A DNA stretch of 64,000 bases, from NCBI GenBank assembly GCA_002239045.1, contig MPNN01000007.1:1-64000 (forward strand), written 5' to 3'. This DNA comes from SAR202 cluster bacterium bin127 (GTDB lineage: Bacteria; Chloroflexota; Dehalococcoidia; Lucifugimonadales; Lucifugimonadaceae). The position numbers and the translations under genes are program-made. Shown here one piece after another: positions 1 to 7,926 of this stretch (position 1 is the first letter of the stretch; each line of letters begins with the position of its first letter). The notes under the pieces are model-generated. The model did no database searches, had not been told where the DNA came from, and was given only the letters and a program-made list of their open reading frames with translations.

Positions 1-5
1 GGATC

Positions 6-1457
6 ATGGACGACGACGGGGCGAACTGCAACGGCTGCGCGACGATCGCCGAGCCGGGCAAGATACCGGCCCCGCAGTCGGTGGAAATCGAACAGCCTGG
101 GGATGAAGAGGATTCGGGCAAGCAGATTCAGATTAAGGGCGAGTCCTCAGATTCTGCGCCGAACGCGCCGCCCACGGTCGCGAACGGGCTGGTGGACATC
201 ACCTTGGTGAACGAGACCGCTGCTAGAGACGTGTCGTTGTCCGGCGTGTTCGAGGATAGCGACGGGGACGATCTGACCATCAGCGTCGCGTCTTCCGACC
301 AGACCGTCGCCACCGCGTCGGTCGTACCCGGAAACAAGGTGAGGGTCGGCGCCAAGTCCCGCGGGACGGTAAATATCACGGTCACCGCCGACGATGGCAA
401 GGGCGGGACCGTCTCGGAATCGTTCAACGCGACAGTCAAGAGCGCGCCGCGGGTGGCTGCGGGGCTCGACGGATCGTTCGCTTTGGAGATCGGAGTGCCG
501 GGCGTGCTGATCATGTCCGATTTGTTCATCGACGACGACGGCGACGCGCTGAGCGTTACCGCCGGCTCCTCCTCCGACGATATAGCCACCGCGACGATAA
601 GCTCCGATCGTTCCGCGCTGACCGTGGCCGGCGTATCCGCCGGCGACGCGACGATCCGGGTCATCGCCCAGGACCCTGACGACAACCAGGCGGTCTACAG
701 CTTCGACGTTACGGTCACCGCCGCACCGCAGATCGTGGTGCTGACACCGCCTCAGGAGAAAGAATCCCAGCCCCAGAAGCAGACCAGCACTCCCAAGACC
801 AAGCCCGAAACCGAGCAGAAGAGTTTGCAAATCGTCGTCAACACCGCACCCACCGTGGGATCGACACTGGCCGACGTTAGCGGACTGGTCGAAGGAACGA
901 CTCGGGACGTCTCACTGTCCGGGGCATTCGCCGACGTCGACGGGGACGCGCTGACGATCACCGCATCATCCGACTACACCAACGTCGCCACGGTATCGGT
1001 TTCGTCCGACTACACCACGCTGACGTTGACCGGAGTATCTTCGGGCTTGGCGATCATCACGGTCGTCGCTCAAGACAAGGACGGCAACCAGGCCAGTCAG
1101 ACCTTCAACGTCGAGGTCACGGACACGGACGCCGACCCGCAACCGCAGCAACCGCAGACCGTGACGGTAGTGCAGCAGCCGACCGCCGTGCCGGCGAAGG
1201 ATGCGCAAGATACGGAGACGGAACAGGCGCAAGAGGCGGATACGCAAGAGACGCCCGAGCAAGAGACTGAGACGCAAGACACGGAGACAGAAGAGACGGA
1301 TACTTTCGATGCGTTGGCAAGCTACGACACGAACGGCGATGGGAGCATCGACAAGTCGGAGTTGAATCGGGCGGCCGACGATTATTTCCAGAAGAAAATC
1401 ATCACCTACTCCGAGTTCGTGGAAGTCTATCTGGCTCACCTAGCATCCTCCAGCTGA
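6..1457 (+). CDS. Exported/surface protein with cadherin-like repeats and C-terminal EF-hand (5' end probably cut)
   Basis: The frame is open to the left edge of the window, so the true start and any signal peptide may be missing. Three repeats of about 85-90 residues (roughly 60-145, 150-238 and 283-375) share the pattern of an acidic turn (EDSDGDDLTI, DDDGDALSVT, DVDGDALTIT), a short Ala/Thr strand and a closing VTVTA-like strand. This is the look of bacterial cadherin/Ig-like domains. A Gln/Pro/Glu/Thr-rich linker (about 375-435) leads to a canonical EF-hand loop, DTNGDGSIDKSE, at about 441, followed by a helix and a short YSEFVEVYLAHL tail. Calcium-binding EF-hand/dockerin-like tails of this kind occur in secreted proteins of Chloroflexota and haloarchaea (family knowledge). 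A role in adhesion or cell-surface attachment is inference. Confidence 0.75.
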   Translation: MDDDGANCNGCATIAEPGKIPAPQSVEIEQPGDEEDSGKQIQIKGESSDSAPNAPPTVANGLVDITLVNETAARDVSLSGVFEDSDGDDLTISVASSDQTVATASVVPGNKVRVGAKSRGTVNITVTADDGKGGTVSESFNATVKSAPRVAAGLDGSFALEIGVPGVLIMSDLFIDDDGDALSVTAGSSSDDIATATISSDRSALTVAGVSAGDATIRVIAQDPDDNQAVYSFDVTVTAAPQIVVLTPPQEKESQPQKQTSTPKTKPETEQKSLQIVVNTAPTVGSTLADVSGLVEGTTRDVSLSGAFADVDGDALTITASSDYTNVATVSVSSDYTTLTLTGVSSGLAIITVVAQDKDGNQASQTFNVEVTDTDADPQPQQPQTVTVVQQPTAVPAKDAQDTETEQAQEADTQETPEQETETQDTETEETDTFDALASYDTNGDGSIDKSELNRAADDYFQKKIITYSEFVEVYLAHLASSS

Positions 1458-1582
1458 TTCCGCCGGTCTAGCGAACAAAAATAATCGCCCTCGACCAATG
1501 AAGATGTGGCGGCTGCGTATCTCTTCCACATCAGAAGTCCGGTGCAAGGCCGTGCAAGCGTGAGAGGCTGAGTTCCCGGAGC

Positions 1583-1605
1583 GCGACGCGTCACTCCCGC
1601 GTCGC
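1583..1605. other. Perfect 8-bp hairpin in the 260-nt gap before the PHP gene
   Basis: Arms GCGACGCG (1583-1590) and CGCGTCGC (1598-1605) flank a 7-nt loop. No T-tract follows on either strand, so this is not a standard intrinsic terminator. The surrounding 1500-1625 segment is G/C-rich with several short complementary stretches and could be a structured leader or the remnant of an RNA element. I could not match it to a known riboswitch. Confidence 0.4.
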
Positions 1606-1717
1606 ACAGCGAGCCAGCAGGGGGATGTCCTCGCCATTTGGAATGCAATCTCATACATTACCTAGTAATCTCAAGACACAAAGAAGTGCCCGCTTCTACC
1701 TTGAAAGACTGAATTCA

Positions 1718-2632
1718 ATGAGCGAATCCCGCTGGTACAAAGGCAACATCCACACCCACACGACCGAGTCGGACGGCGATGCTGATCCCGATTTCGTTAC
1801 TCGTTGGTATAGAGACCACGGCTACGACTTCCTGGTCCTAAGCGATCACAACCACCGTACGATTCTCGAACACGAGATCGAAGATGGTCCACTCATGATT
1901 CCCGGCGAAGAGGTCTCATCCCGCATCTTCGGTGGTACCGTTCCGATCCACCTCAACGCGATCGGGATTCGCCATGTCGTCGAACCCACGGACATCGACG
2001 ATATCGTCGCAACGCTTCAGGCGAACGTTAACGCCATCGTGAACGCCGGAGGCATCGCCCAGCTCAATCATCCGAACTACGAATGGGCGTTTAACCACGA
2101 ACACATCACGCAGGTCGGAGGCGCGAGTCTGCTGGAGGTCCACAACGCTCATCCGGCTGTCAACAACTTTGGCGGACCTGGCAAACCCAGCACGGAAGAG
2201 ATATGGGACCGCGTCCTCACCGCAGGGCGCGTCATCTTCGGTACCGCCACCGACGACTCCCACAACTACCACGACTACACGCCCGACGCTTCGAATCCAG
2301 GTAGGGCATGGGTCGTAGTGAACGCGCCGGAACTCACTATCGATGCCATCGTCGAAGGCCTCGCGAACGGCAATTTCTACTCTTCGACAGGTGTCACGCT
2401 AAGCGAACTTTCGACATCCCAAGATCGCATACAACTGGAAATCGAACCCGATCGGTCAGCGATATACGTCACTACATTTTCGGGTCGAGATGGCGACGCT
2501 CTCAAGGAAGTCGAAGGTGAGCGGGCAGAGTACGAATTAACAGGCGATGAGGGATACGTGCGTGCAACGGTGAGATCATCGAATGGGTTCAAGGCTTGGA
2601 CGCAGCCAGTGTTCACAAGATCTAGTAATTAG
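1718..2632 (+). CDS. PHP-domain metal-dependent phosphoesterase
   Basis: The protein has about 304 residues if translation starts at the ATG at 1718 (MSESRWYKGN). The frame is open upstream to 1625, but those extra residues do not resemble the family. The N-terminal GNIHTHTTESDG is the first PHP motif (HxH metal ligands), followed by LVLSDHNHR (second motif), IPGEEV (Glu ligand), LNHPNYEW and FGTATDDSHNY (last metal-binding motif). PHP enzymes hydrolyse phosphoester bonds using two or three metal ions; the substrate here is unknown. The C-terminal ~70 residues (after ANGNFYSSTG) form a beta-rich tail seen in many PHP proteins of this architecture. The gene stands alone, between the surface protein gene and a separately promoted small gene. 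Confidence 0.85.
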   Translation: MSESRWYKGNIHTHTTESDGDADPDFVTRWYRDHGYDFLVLSDHNHRTILEHEIEDGPLMIPGEEVSSRIFGGTVPIHLNAIGIRHVVEPTDIDDIVATLQANVNAIVNAGGIAQLNHPNYEWAFNHEHITQVGGASLLEVHNAHPAVNNFGGPGKPSTEEIWDRVLTAGRVIFGTATDDSHNYHDYTPDASNPGRAWVVVNAPELTIDAIVEGLANGNFYSSTGVTLSELSTSQDRIQLEIEPDRSAIYVTTFSGRDGDALKEVEGERAEYELTGDEGYVRATVRSSNGFKAWTQPVFTRSSN

Positions 2633-2635
2633 CAC

Positions 2636-2665
2636 TTGCGTTGTTATATGTATTGAAGCTATAAT
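2636..2665 (+). promoter_or_regulatory. Sigma70-type promoter for the small coiled-coil gene
   Basis: TTGCGT (2636-2641) and a perfect TATAAT (2660-2665) are separated by 18 nt, placing transcription start near 2672, just before the small ORF. The -10 box matches the consensus fully. Confidence 0.55.
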
Positions 2666-2685
2666 CCAACGCATAACAACATTTC

Positions 2686-2901
2686 TTGGGAGAACATTTC
2701 CTGGCAACCGTTGAGGAAAGATTGAGCCGCATAGAAGGCGGCTACGAACATCTGGCCACCAAGGCGGATCTTTACCAGCTTGAGAATCGCATGTATCAGC
2801 TTGAAAATCGAATGATCCGCTGGCTCGGCGGAATGGTATTTGCCTTGGGTGTTTTGGCGATCTCAGTCGCCGGGCTATTCGTGCAATCCCTTTTGGCTTG
2901 A
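2686..2901 (+). CDS. Small coiled-coil protein with C-terminal membrane anchor
   Basis: A protein of about 71 residues. The middle has heptad-like repeats (YQLENRM occurs twice in succession) and a single hydrophobic segment ends the protein (GGMVFALGVLAISVAGLFV). The start is uncertain: TTG at 2686, or CTG at 2701 behind the GGGAGAA Shine-Dalgarno-like stretch; no ATG is available. The layout (short amphipathic helix, coiled coil, Arg-Trp, TM) matches the protein at 42121-42345 and resembles DUF1640/Bdr-like small proteins of unknown function. A consensus promoter lies just upstream, so it is probably expressed by itself. Confidence 0.6.
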   Translation: MGEHFLATVEERLSRIEGGYEHLATKADLYQLENRMYQLENRMIRWLGGMVFALGVLAISVAGLFVQSLLA

Positions 2902-2909
2902 GGCGAATT

Positions 2910-3929
2910 TCACTCCTTAACCACCTCAACCTGTTCTCCGAAGTATCCGGCCACTGAATAGTAAGTCCGTATCTCATCTATCGGATGAGCATCCAAAATC
3001 GCGGTAACCTCGTCGCGCTGCTCAGCCGTGATTTGCCAACTCGAAGCACTTGCGTTCTGGGCGATCTGCTCAGGCGAGCTTGCGCCGGCGATGACAGTGC
3101 TGACGATAGGATCAGCGAGTAGCCACGCGAACGCCAATTCAAGGAGCGTCTTGCCGCGCGACACCGCCCAATCCTGCAACGCCGATATCGTGCGCAAATT
3201 GTCGTCGGTGATCCAGCGTTCCGACTGTCCGGCATCCAAATCAAGCCGCGTGCCCGACGGTGCTTTACCCGAGACGTCGACTTTGCCAGTCAAAAAACCA
3301 GCCGCCAACGGAAGATAAGGCATCACTCCAACTCCGTGGGCACGACACGCCGGAAGCATCTCCGCCTCCCCACATCGTTGAAGCATTGAATACTCGAACT
3401 GTGACGAGATGATCTGAGTCATTCCACCCGCATTGCTGGTCCAGACTGCGTCCACCATCCGCCACGCCTCAAAGTTGCACACTCCAATGTACAGCGCCTT
3501 CCCTTGTCTCACGATGTCATCCATCGCTCGTAGCGTCTCGTCTAACGGCAACCTGGGATCAGGACGATGGATCATATAGAGATCGATATAGTCCGTCCGC
3601 AAACGACGAAGACTATCCTCGATGGCATCCATCACGAACTTGCGACCGCCGCCGAAGAGATTGGGACCGTGTTCACGCTTCGATCCAAACTTCGTGCCAA
3701 TCAACATCTCTTGCCGACGACCCTCCAACGCTCGCCCGATGTACTCCTCCGACACCCCTTGAGCGTAGACGTTGGAAGTGTCGATGAAGTTGATGCCGTG
3801 ATCGATCGCGGCATAGATTATCGACTTGGACTCCGCATAGTCGCGCCGTCCAGGCTCCCCAAAGCTGTTCGCGCCCAAGCCCGTTTCCGAGACTTCGAGG
3901 CCTGAGTTTCCTAAGTGGCGGTAGCGCAT
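2910..3929 (-). CDS. Aldo/keto reductase
   Basis: A 339-residue protein of normal family length. It starts MRYRHLGNSGLEVS, the typical AKR opening strand. The catalytic tetrad is visible: Asp and Tyr in NFIDTSNVYAQGVSEEYIG, Lys in LIGTKFG and His in YMIHRPDP. The C-terminal STVIAGASSPEQIAQNASAS is the NADP(H)-binding loop of the AKR fold. It is a cytosolic NADPH-dependent carbonyl reductase or sugar dehydrogenase of the potassium-channel-beta/YghZ-like group; the substrate cannot be assigned. It is monocistronic on the minus strand and converges with the small coiled-coil gene 8 bp away. Confidence 0.9.
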   Translation of the reverse strand: MRYRHLGNSGLEVSETGLGANSFGEPGRRDYAESKSIIYAAIDHGINFIDTSNVYAQGVSEEYIGRALEGRRQEMLIGTKFGSKREHGPNLFGGGRKFVMDAIEDSLRRLRTDYIDLYMIHRPDPRLPLDETLRAMDDIVRQGKALYIGVCNFEAWRMVDAVWTSNAGGMTQIISSQFEYSMLQRCGEAEMLPACRAHGVGVMPYLPLAAGFLTGKVDVSGKAPSGTRLDLDAGQSERWITDDNLRTISALQDWAVSRGKTLLELAFAWLLADPIVSTVIAGASSPEQIAQNASASSWQITAEQRDEVTAILDAHPIDEIRTYYSVAGYFGEQVEVVKE

Positions 3930-4012
3930 TGAAAAATGATATCTTGAGCATGGTGAAACAATGGGACTGAATTTTCAGAAAAGCTTCTCTCGAGACTAGT
4001 TGCGCTGCGCAC

Positions 4013-4033
4013 TAATAGTGTGTGATACTATTA
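4013..4033. promoter_or_regulatory. Palindromic operator upstream of the higBA-like pair
   Basis: TAATAGT (4013-4019) and ACTATTA (4027-4033) form a perfect 7-bp inverted repeat with a 7-nt spacer, ending 7 nt before the toxin start codon and overlapping the likely promoter. This is the expected place for autoregulation by the HigA-type repressor encoded downstream. The assignment to HigA is inferred from position. Confidence 0.5.
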
Positions 4034-4040
4034 CAATCCG

Positions 4041-4322
4041 GTGATCCGCAGTTTCAAAGATTCCGAAACCGAGTCCGTGATTAATCGAACACCGGTTAGG
4101 AAATTCGCCTTAGATCTGCAACGCCGTGCGCGACGCAAACTGATCATGGTTGATGACGCCGAGAATCTGAACGACTTACGAGTGCCTCCTGGCAACCATC
4201 TGGAAAAGTTGGAGGGTGGTCGCAGAGGTCAGCACTGCATCAGAATCAATCGACAATGGCGAATCTGCTTCGTATGGCAGGACGGTGACGCCTACGACGT
4301 CGAAATCGTTGACTACCACTAA
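4041..4322 (+). CDS. higB: RelE/HigB-family toxin of a type II toxin-antitoxin system
   Basis: A 93-residue protein starting with GTG. The C-terminal half shows the HigB/RelE signature: LRVPPGNHLEKLEGGRRGQHCIRI, then RWRICFVWQDGDAYDVEIVDYH-type strands. HigB toxins are ribosome-dependent mRNA endonucleases (family knowledge). The order toxin then antitoxin, the 14-nt gap and a Shine-Dalgarno AAGAAGG before the next gene are typical of the higBA arrangement. The palindrome at 4013-4033 is the likely operator. Confidence 0.85.
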   Translation: MIRSFKDSETESVINRTPVRKFALDLQRRARRKLIMVDDAENLNDLRVPPGNHLEKLEGGRRGQHCIRINRQWRICFVWQDGDAYDVEIVDYH

Positions 4323-4336
4323 GAGTTAAGAAGGCA

Positions 4337-4678
4337 ATGACGCTAGAGACGAAAAATACAGGCGGTCTGACTAGCACGGGCAAACTCCCGCCTATCCACC
4401 CAGGCGAGATCCTTGATGAAGAATTTCTGCAACCGATGGGTATAACGCAGTACCGCCTCGCAAAATCCATTGGTGTGGATGCAACCCGCATCCACTCAAT
4501 CGTCAACGGAGATCGTTCTATAACCACCGAAACCGCGTTGCTATTCTCCCGCTTCTTCGGTAACAGCGTCGAGTTCTGGATGCGGTTGCAGGAACGATAC
4601 GACCGCGAAATCGCTGAAGACCAGATGGCCGAACGCCTTGCTGCGGTCACCCCGTGGCATTCCAGCGTCGAATCCTGA
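4337..4678 (+). CDS. higA: HigA-family antitoxin, XRE-type helix-turn-helix
   Basis: A 113-residue protein. PPIHPGEILDEEFLQPMGIT is the diagnostic start of the VapI/HigA antitoxin family, followed by the helix-turn-helix QYRLAKSIGVDATRIHSIVN and SITTETALLFSRFFGNSVEFWM. It should neutralise the upstream HigB-like toxin and repress the pair by binding the palindrome ahead of the toxin gene. It ends one base from the stop of the convergent amidohydrolase gene. Confidence 0.88.
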   Translation: MTLETKNTGGLTSTGKLPPIHPGEILDEEFLQPMGITQYRLAKSIGVDATRIHSIVNGDRSITTETALLFSRFFGNSVEFWMRLQERYDREIAEDQMAERLAAVTPWHSSVES

Positions 4679-5848
4679 TCACCCAGGCAGATCCAAATCC
4701 GTGTTCGGCGTTTCCGTCCAATCTTCTTTGGACCGCCCGTCGTAGTCAAATCTGATCGCGCCACCTTTGATGGTGACTTGATTTAACAACCTACCGGGCG
4801 CCGGCATGATTCGGTAACCAGTAGGCCCGCTGTCGCTCAATCCGCAAGGTCGCTCGACGTACTCCAGCACCGTCAAATCCGCGGTCGCTCCGGGAGTCAA
4901 TGTTCCGAGCTCCGGATGCCCGATCTGCTTTGCGGGTGCCCACGTTGATTTCTCCACGATGTCGTACATCGTCATGCCGATCGCGAGGAACTTGCTCATT
5001 ACTTCCGTCTGAGTGGCACGGGATGTGTGCAGACTCATCCGGTGCAGGTCCGTCGATATCGTGTCCGGAGGGAATCCCTGCTCAATCGCCGGAACCGCCA
5101 TCGAGAATGAGAAACTGTTATTGCCGTGCCCGACATCCGTGATGATGCCTTTTTCACGCGCCTCCCAGTAATGCGGCTTCACCTTGCCGTCGTTGCCGAT
5201 CATGGGCTTGCCATAGCCGTAGCAGTGCGTGACCCCGTCGCCCGGATTCATGTGCTCCAGCATCATCTCGCCAAATGGACGAGACGCGCGAGCGTTTTGG
5301 TCAATCAGGCAGAACGTGCCAGACTCGGCGGCAGCCGCGACGCCACGATCCACCGATTCCCAACCGACACCGCCATAGTGCGCAACTTTGACGCCCACGA
5401 TGACGTCGGAGCGTTGCCGAATCTTCGCCGCGGTAGCCTCCACATCCATGTCATCGGTGTCCTGCTCACCATCCCCGCACATGCCATTTCCGACGATGTT
5501 TAGTAGGGCGAACACTCGCGGTCCGGCCTGCTTGATGATGGTTTCGTTCATGTGGTCGAAGGTGCGCCAGCCCGAACCACCGCAATCGACCATCGTGGTG
5601 ACTCCGTAGGGGAAGCACAATTCGTCGGGGAACATTGCACCGCCGTAGAGGTAACAGTGGGCGTGCAGGTCGATTAGACCGGGCGTTACGTAGCAATCAG
5701 AGGCGTCGACGACCTTGCGCCCCTGCGCCTCTGGGATGTCGGGTTGGACCGCGGCGATTGATGAACCGGAGATACCGACATCCATCATCCCGTCGATACC
5801 GTTCTTCGGGTCGATAACATGACCGCCCTTGATCAGAATGTCGTACAT
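4679..5848 (-). CDS. Amidohydrolase / dihydroorotase-like metallohydrolase
   Basis: A 389-residue protein of the amidohydrolase superfamily. It opens with the composite-domain strand MYDILIKGGHVIDPKNGIDG and VTPGLIDLHAHCY, which carries the HxH metal motif. VGVKVAHYGG likely supplies the bridging carbamylated Lys and a His ligand, and DVGHGNNSFSF and STDLHRMS carry further ligand positions. The pattern fits the EF_0837/AHA_3915-type deacetylase or D-aminoacylase-like group rather than true dihydroorotase. It is the last gene of the minus-strand ABC transporter operon (94 bp after the permease, with a REP1 repeat between), so it may process the imported compound. The substrate is unknown. Confidence 0.82.
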   Translation of the reverse strand: MYDILIKGGHVIDPKNGIDGMMDVGISGSSIAAVQPDIPEAQGRKVVDASDCYVTPGLIDLHAHCYLYGGAMFPDELCFPYGVTTMVDCGGSGWRTFDHMNETIIKQAGPRVFALLNIVGNGMCGDGEQDTDDMDVEATAAKIRQRSDVIVGVKVAHYGGVGWESVDRGVAAAAESGTFCLIDQNARASRPFGEMMLEHMNPGDGVTHCYGYGKPMIGNDGKVKPHYWEAREKGIITDVGHGNNSFSFSMAVPAIEQGFPPDTISTDLHRMSLHTSRATQTEVMSKFLAIGMTMYDIVEKSTWAPAKQIGHPELGTLTPGATADLTVLEYVERPCGLSDSGPTGYRIMPAPGRLLNQVTIKGGAIRFDYDGRSKEDWTETPNTDLDLPG

Positions 5849-5891
5849 CTGCTCGTAACCTTTCGAAATTCTCCGTTGTTCCGTAACACCC

Positions 5892-5919
5892 CGTCAATCC
5901 CGCAAAGGCGGGAATCCAG
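5892..5919. repeat. REP1 palindromic repeat copy inside the ABC-amidohydrolase operon
   Basis: A 28-nt copy of the dispersed palindrome with arms TCCCGC and GCGGGA around AAAG, starting CGTCAATCC and ending GGAATCCAG. It lies in the 94-bp gap between permease and amidohydrolase genes and would form a hairpin in the operon mRNA. Confidence 0.75.
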
Positions 5920-5942
5920 AGACTCGAAACCAACTGTTTTGT

Positions 5943-6875
5943 TTATCTGATCTGACGCAATCGTGGATCCGTTTTGTCTCTCACCCAATCTCCGATGAAG
6001 TTGAAAGACATAACTACGAGGAATATGCAAAAACCGGGGAAGAACGATACCCACCAAGCGGTGTCGAGGAACTCGCGTCCATCGCTGATCATGTTGCCCC
6101 ACGACGGGTAGCGCGACGGCACACCGATGCCGAGGTAGCTCAATGACGCCTCAGTAAGAATCAATCCGCCTACGCGTAGACTTGCCAGCACCATCAGTAG
6201 ATTCAGAACGCCAGGCAAGATGTGGCGGTACATGATGCGGAAGTCGCTGCCGCCAGCCACCCGCGCCGCTGCAACGTAGTCGCGAGTCTTGAGCGTTAAC
6301 ACTTCTGCACGGATATTCCTAACCAGTCCGACCCAGGTCGCCATGACCAACAACCCGATCAGTACGTGAAGCCCGGTGCCGATTGTTATTGCGACAACAA
6401 GCGCGACGAGCAAGAACGGCAACCCATTCCAAACGTCCACGAATCGCGTCATCACCTCGTCGAACCAGCCACCGAACCATCCGGAAGCAATCCCTGCCCA
6501 TAGTCCGAGCGTCATGCCGACGACTGCCGATGCGAATGCGACCGTGATCGAAACGCGTGTTCCGTGAACCAAACGTGAGTAAATGTCACGTCCGTGTTGG
6601 TCGGCCCCAATGAAATATCGGCTATCTAAGTATTCGTTGTTTTCGTAGTATTCGTCGTACCAAAAAGGCGGTGCAAAGCTCCCGCGCAGATTTTGTTTAT
6701 TTGGATCATCGGTGGCGAATTGGGTCGTGAATATGGTGGCAAGTGCAAACACGATGATCACGAACGCCGGGATCACAGGCCAACGCCGCATGAAATCCCA
6801 AGCGACTATTGGCGAGCGAAACACCACTTCGATTGTCGAAGGAACTCGTTCTTGGGCTGTGTCAGCAATAGCCAT
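5943..6875 (-). CDS. Peptide-type ABC transporter permease (DppC/OppC family)
   Basis: A 310-residue membrane protein starting at the ATG at 6875, which overlaps the stop of the upstream permease gene (TGATG). It has an N-terminal TM helix (VIPAFVIIVFALATIF), then the OppC signature FIGADQHGRDIYSRLVHGTRVSI and five more TM helices. The EAA loop that contacts the ATPase is EVLTLKTRDYVAAARVAGGSDFRIMYRHILP. It forms the membrane channel with the neighbouring DppB-type protein. No ATPase genes lie in this operon, so the pair would need ATPases encoded elsewhere, for example at 19.6-21.6 kb (inference). Confidence 0.92.
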   Translation of the reverse strand: MAIADTAQERVPSTIEVVFRSPIVAWDFMRRWPVIPAFVIIVFALATIFTTQFATDDPNKQNLRGSFAPPFWYDEYYENNEYLDSRYFIGADQHGRDIYSRLVHGTRVSITVAFASAVVGMTLGLWAGIASGWFGGWFDEVMTRFVDVWNGLPFLLVALVVAITIGTGLHVLIGLLVMATWVGLVRNIRAEVLTLKTRDYVAAARVAGGSDFRIMYRHILPGVLNLLMVLASLRVGGLILTEASLSYLGIGVPSRYPSWGNMISDGREFLDTAWWVSFFPGFCIFLVVMSFNFIGDWVRDKTDPRLRQIR

Positions 6876-7828
6876 CAATCTAGCCTGATTCGAGGATCAA
6901 TAACGACATAAAGGAGGTCGGACACGAAGCTCATCGCCAAAAATAGGATCGTGAACAGCAATACGATGCCGGTCAGCAACGTGAAGTCGTTATCGTTCAC
7001 CGCTGCAACTGCGATCTGGCCAACTCCTGGCCAAACGAAAACGTTTTCAACAAGAACAGCACCATCCATGAATCCCGCGAGCAGAAGAGCAGACACTGTT
7101 AGCGGTTGTATTAGCGCATTCCGAAACGCATGCTTAGCAACAACCCGTCCGTAGCCCATGCCCTTCGCTCGCGCCAACTTGATGTACTCCGAATCCATTA
7201 CCTCGAGCATCGCTGAACGCGTGATTCGCAGGTACCCGGCGATCGGGCCCCATGCTAGGACTAAGACGGGCAAAATGAAGTACTGGAATTGCCCCCAGAA
7301 ACCCGCGTCTGTTCGACCGTAAAAGGTTGGCACAGGTAGCCAGCCAAGATACACCGCAAAGATCCAGATTCCCACGATACCTACCCAAAACGCAGGCACT
7401 GATTGACCCGATAGGGCGAATGCTCGGAGGAAGTAGTCCAAGATCGAAGCTCTTCGCATCGCCGAAAGAATTCCGAGAGGGATGCCGACAAACGTGCCGA
7501 CGATCCAAGCGGCGACCGCCAACTGCATCGTTGCTGGCCATCGTTCCCTCAGAATGTCCGTCACCTTGCGGTTGGTTCCAACGCTTCGGCCTAGATCGGC
7601 GCGAGCGATATTGCCCAACCAAGTTAAGTACTGGAGAATTATCGGCTTGTCGAGGCCCCACTTCGCCCGCAACGCAGCGATCTGCTCAGGTCCGATGGCA
7701 TATCCCTCAGCACGAATGAAGACGTTGATCGGGTCGTCCTTGGCATGTGCTAACCCAAACACGATGATGGTAGCTCCGATGAGTGAAATCCCCATCGTGG
7801 AAACTCGTTTTAAGAGGAATCGAAGCAT
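6875..7828 (-). CDS. Peptide-type ABC transporter permease (DppB/OppB family)
   Basis: A 317-residue membrane protein that starts MLRFLLKRVSTMGISLIGATIIVF, the classic DppB first helix, followed by an extracytoplasmic loop and five TM helices. The EAA motif lies in EYIKLARAKGMGYGRVVAKHAFRNA. It is translationally coupled to the DppC-type permease downstream. A very strong 19-bp hairpin separates it from the binding-protein gene upstream in the operon. Confidence 0.92.
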   Translation of the reverse strand: MLRFLLKRVSTMGISLIGATIIVFGLAHAKDDPINVFIRAEGYAIGPEQIAALRAKWGLDKPIILQYLTWLGNIARADLGRSVGTNRKVTDILRERWPATMQLAVAAWIVGTFVGIPLGILSAMRRASILDYFLRAFALSGQSVPAFWVGIVGIWIFAVYLGWLPVPTFYGRTDAGFWGQFQYFILPVLVLAWGPIAGYLRITRSAMLEVMDSEYIKLARAKGMGYGRVVAKHAFRNALIQPLTVSALLLAGFMDGAVLVENVFVWPGVGQIAVAAVNDNDFTLLTGIVLLFTILFLAMSFVSDLLYVVIDPRIRLD

Positions 7829-7846
7829 CTGGAATTAGGCAGTCAA

Positions 7847-7887
7847 GTCGCAGTGGCGCGACCCTACAAGGGTCGCGCCACTGCGAC
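7847..7887 (-). promoter_or_regulatory. Perfect 19-bp hairpin between binding-protein and permease genes
   Basis: The arms at 7847-7865 and 7869-7887 are perfect reverse complements around a 3-nt ACA loop (left arm begins GTCGCAGTGGCGCG). It lies between the stop of the binding-protein gene and the permease start. There is no T-tract on the minus-strand downstream side, so it is more likely a 3'-end-protecting stem or partial processing site that raises binding-protein mRNA over permease mRNA than a full terminator. This role is inferred from the arrangement. Confidence 0.7.
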
Positions 7888-7926
7888 GGTTGGCTCATCG
7901 CCTTTAGGTTGGTTCTGGTTATCGAA

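Noticed and set aside
1530..1625. Cobalamin riboswitch or group II intron fragment
   Set aside because: Short similarity only; no B12-box core and no domain V hairpin were found.
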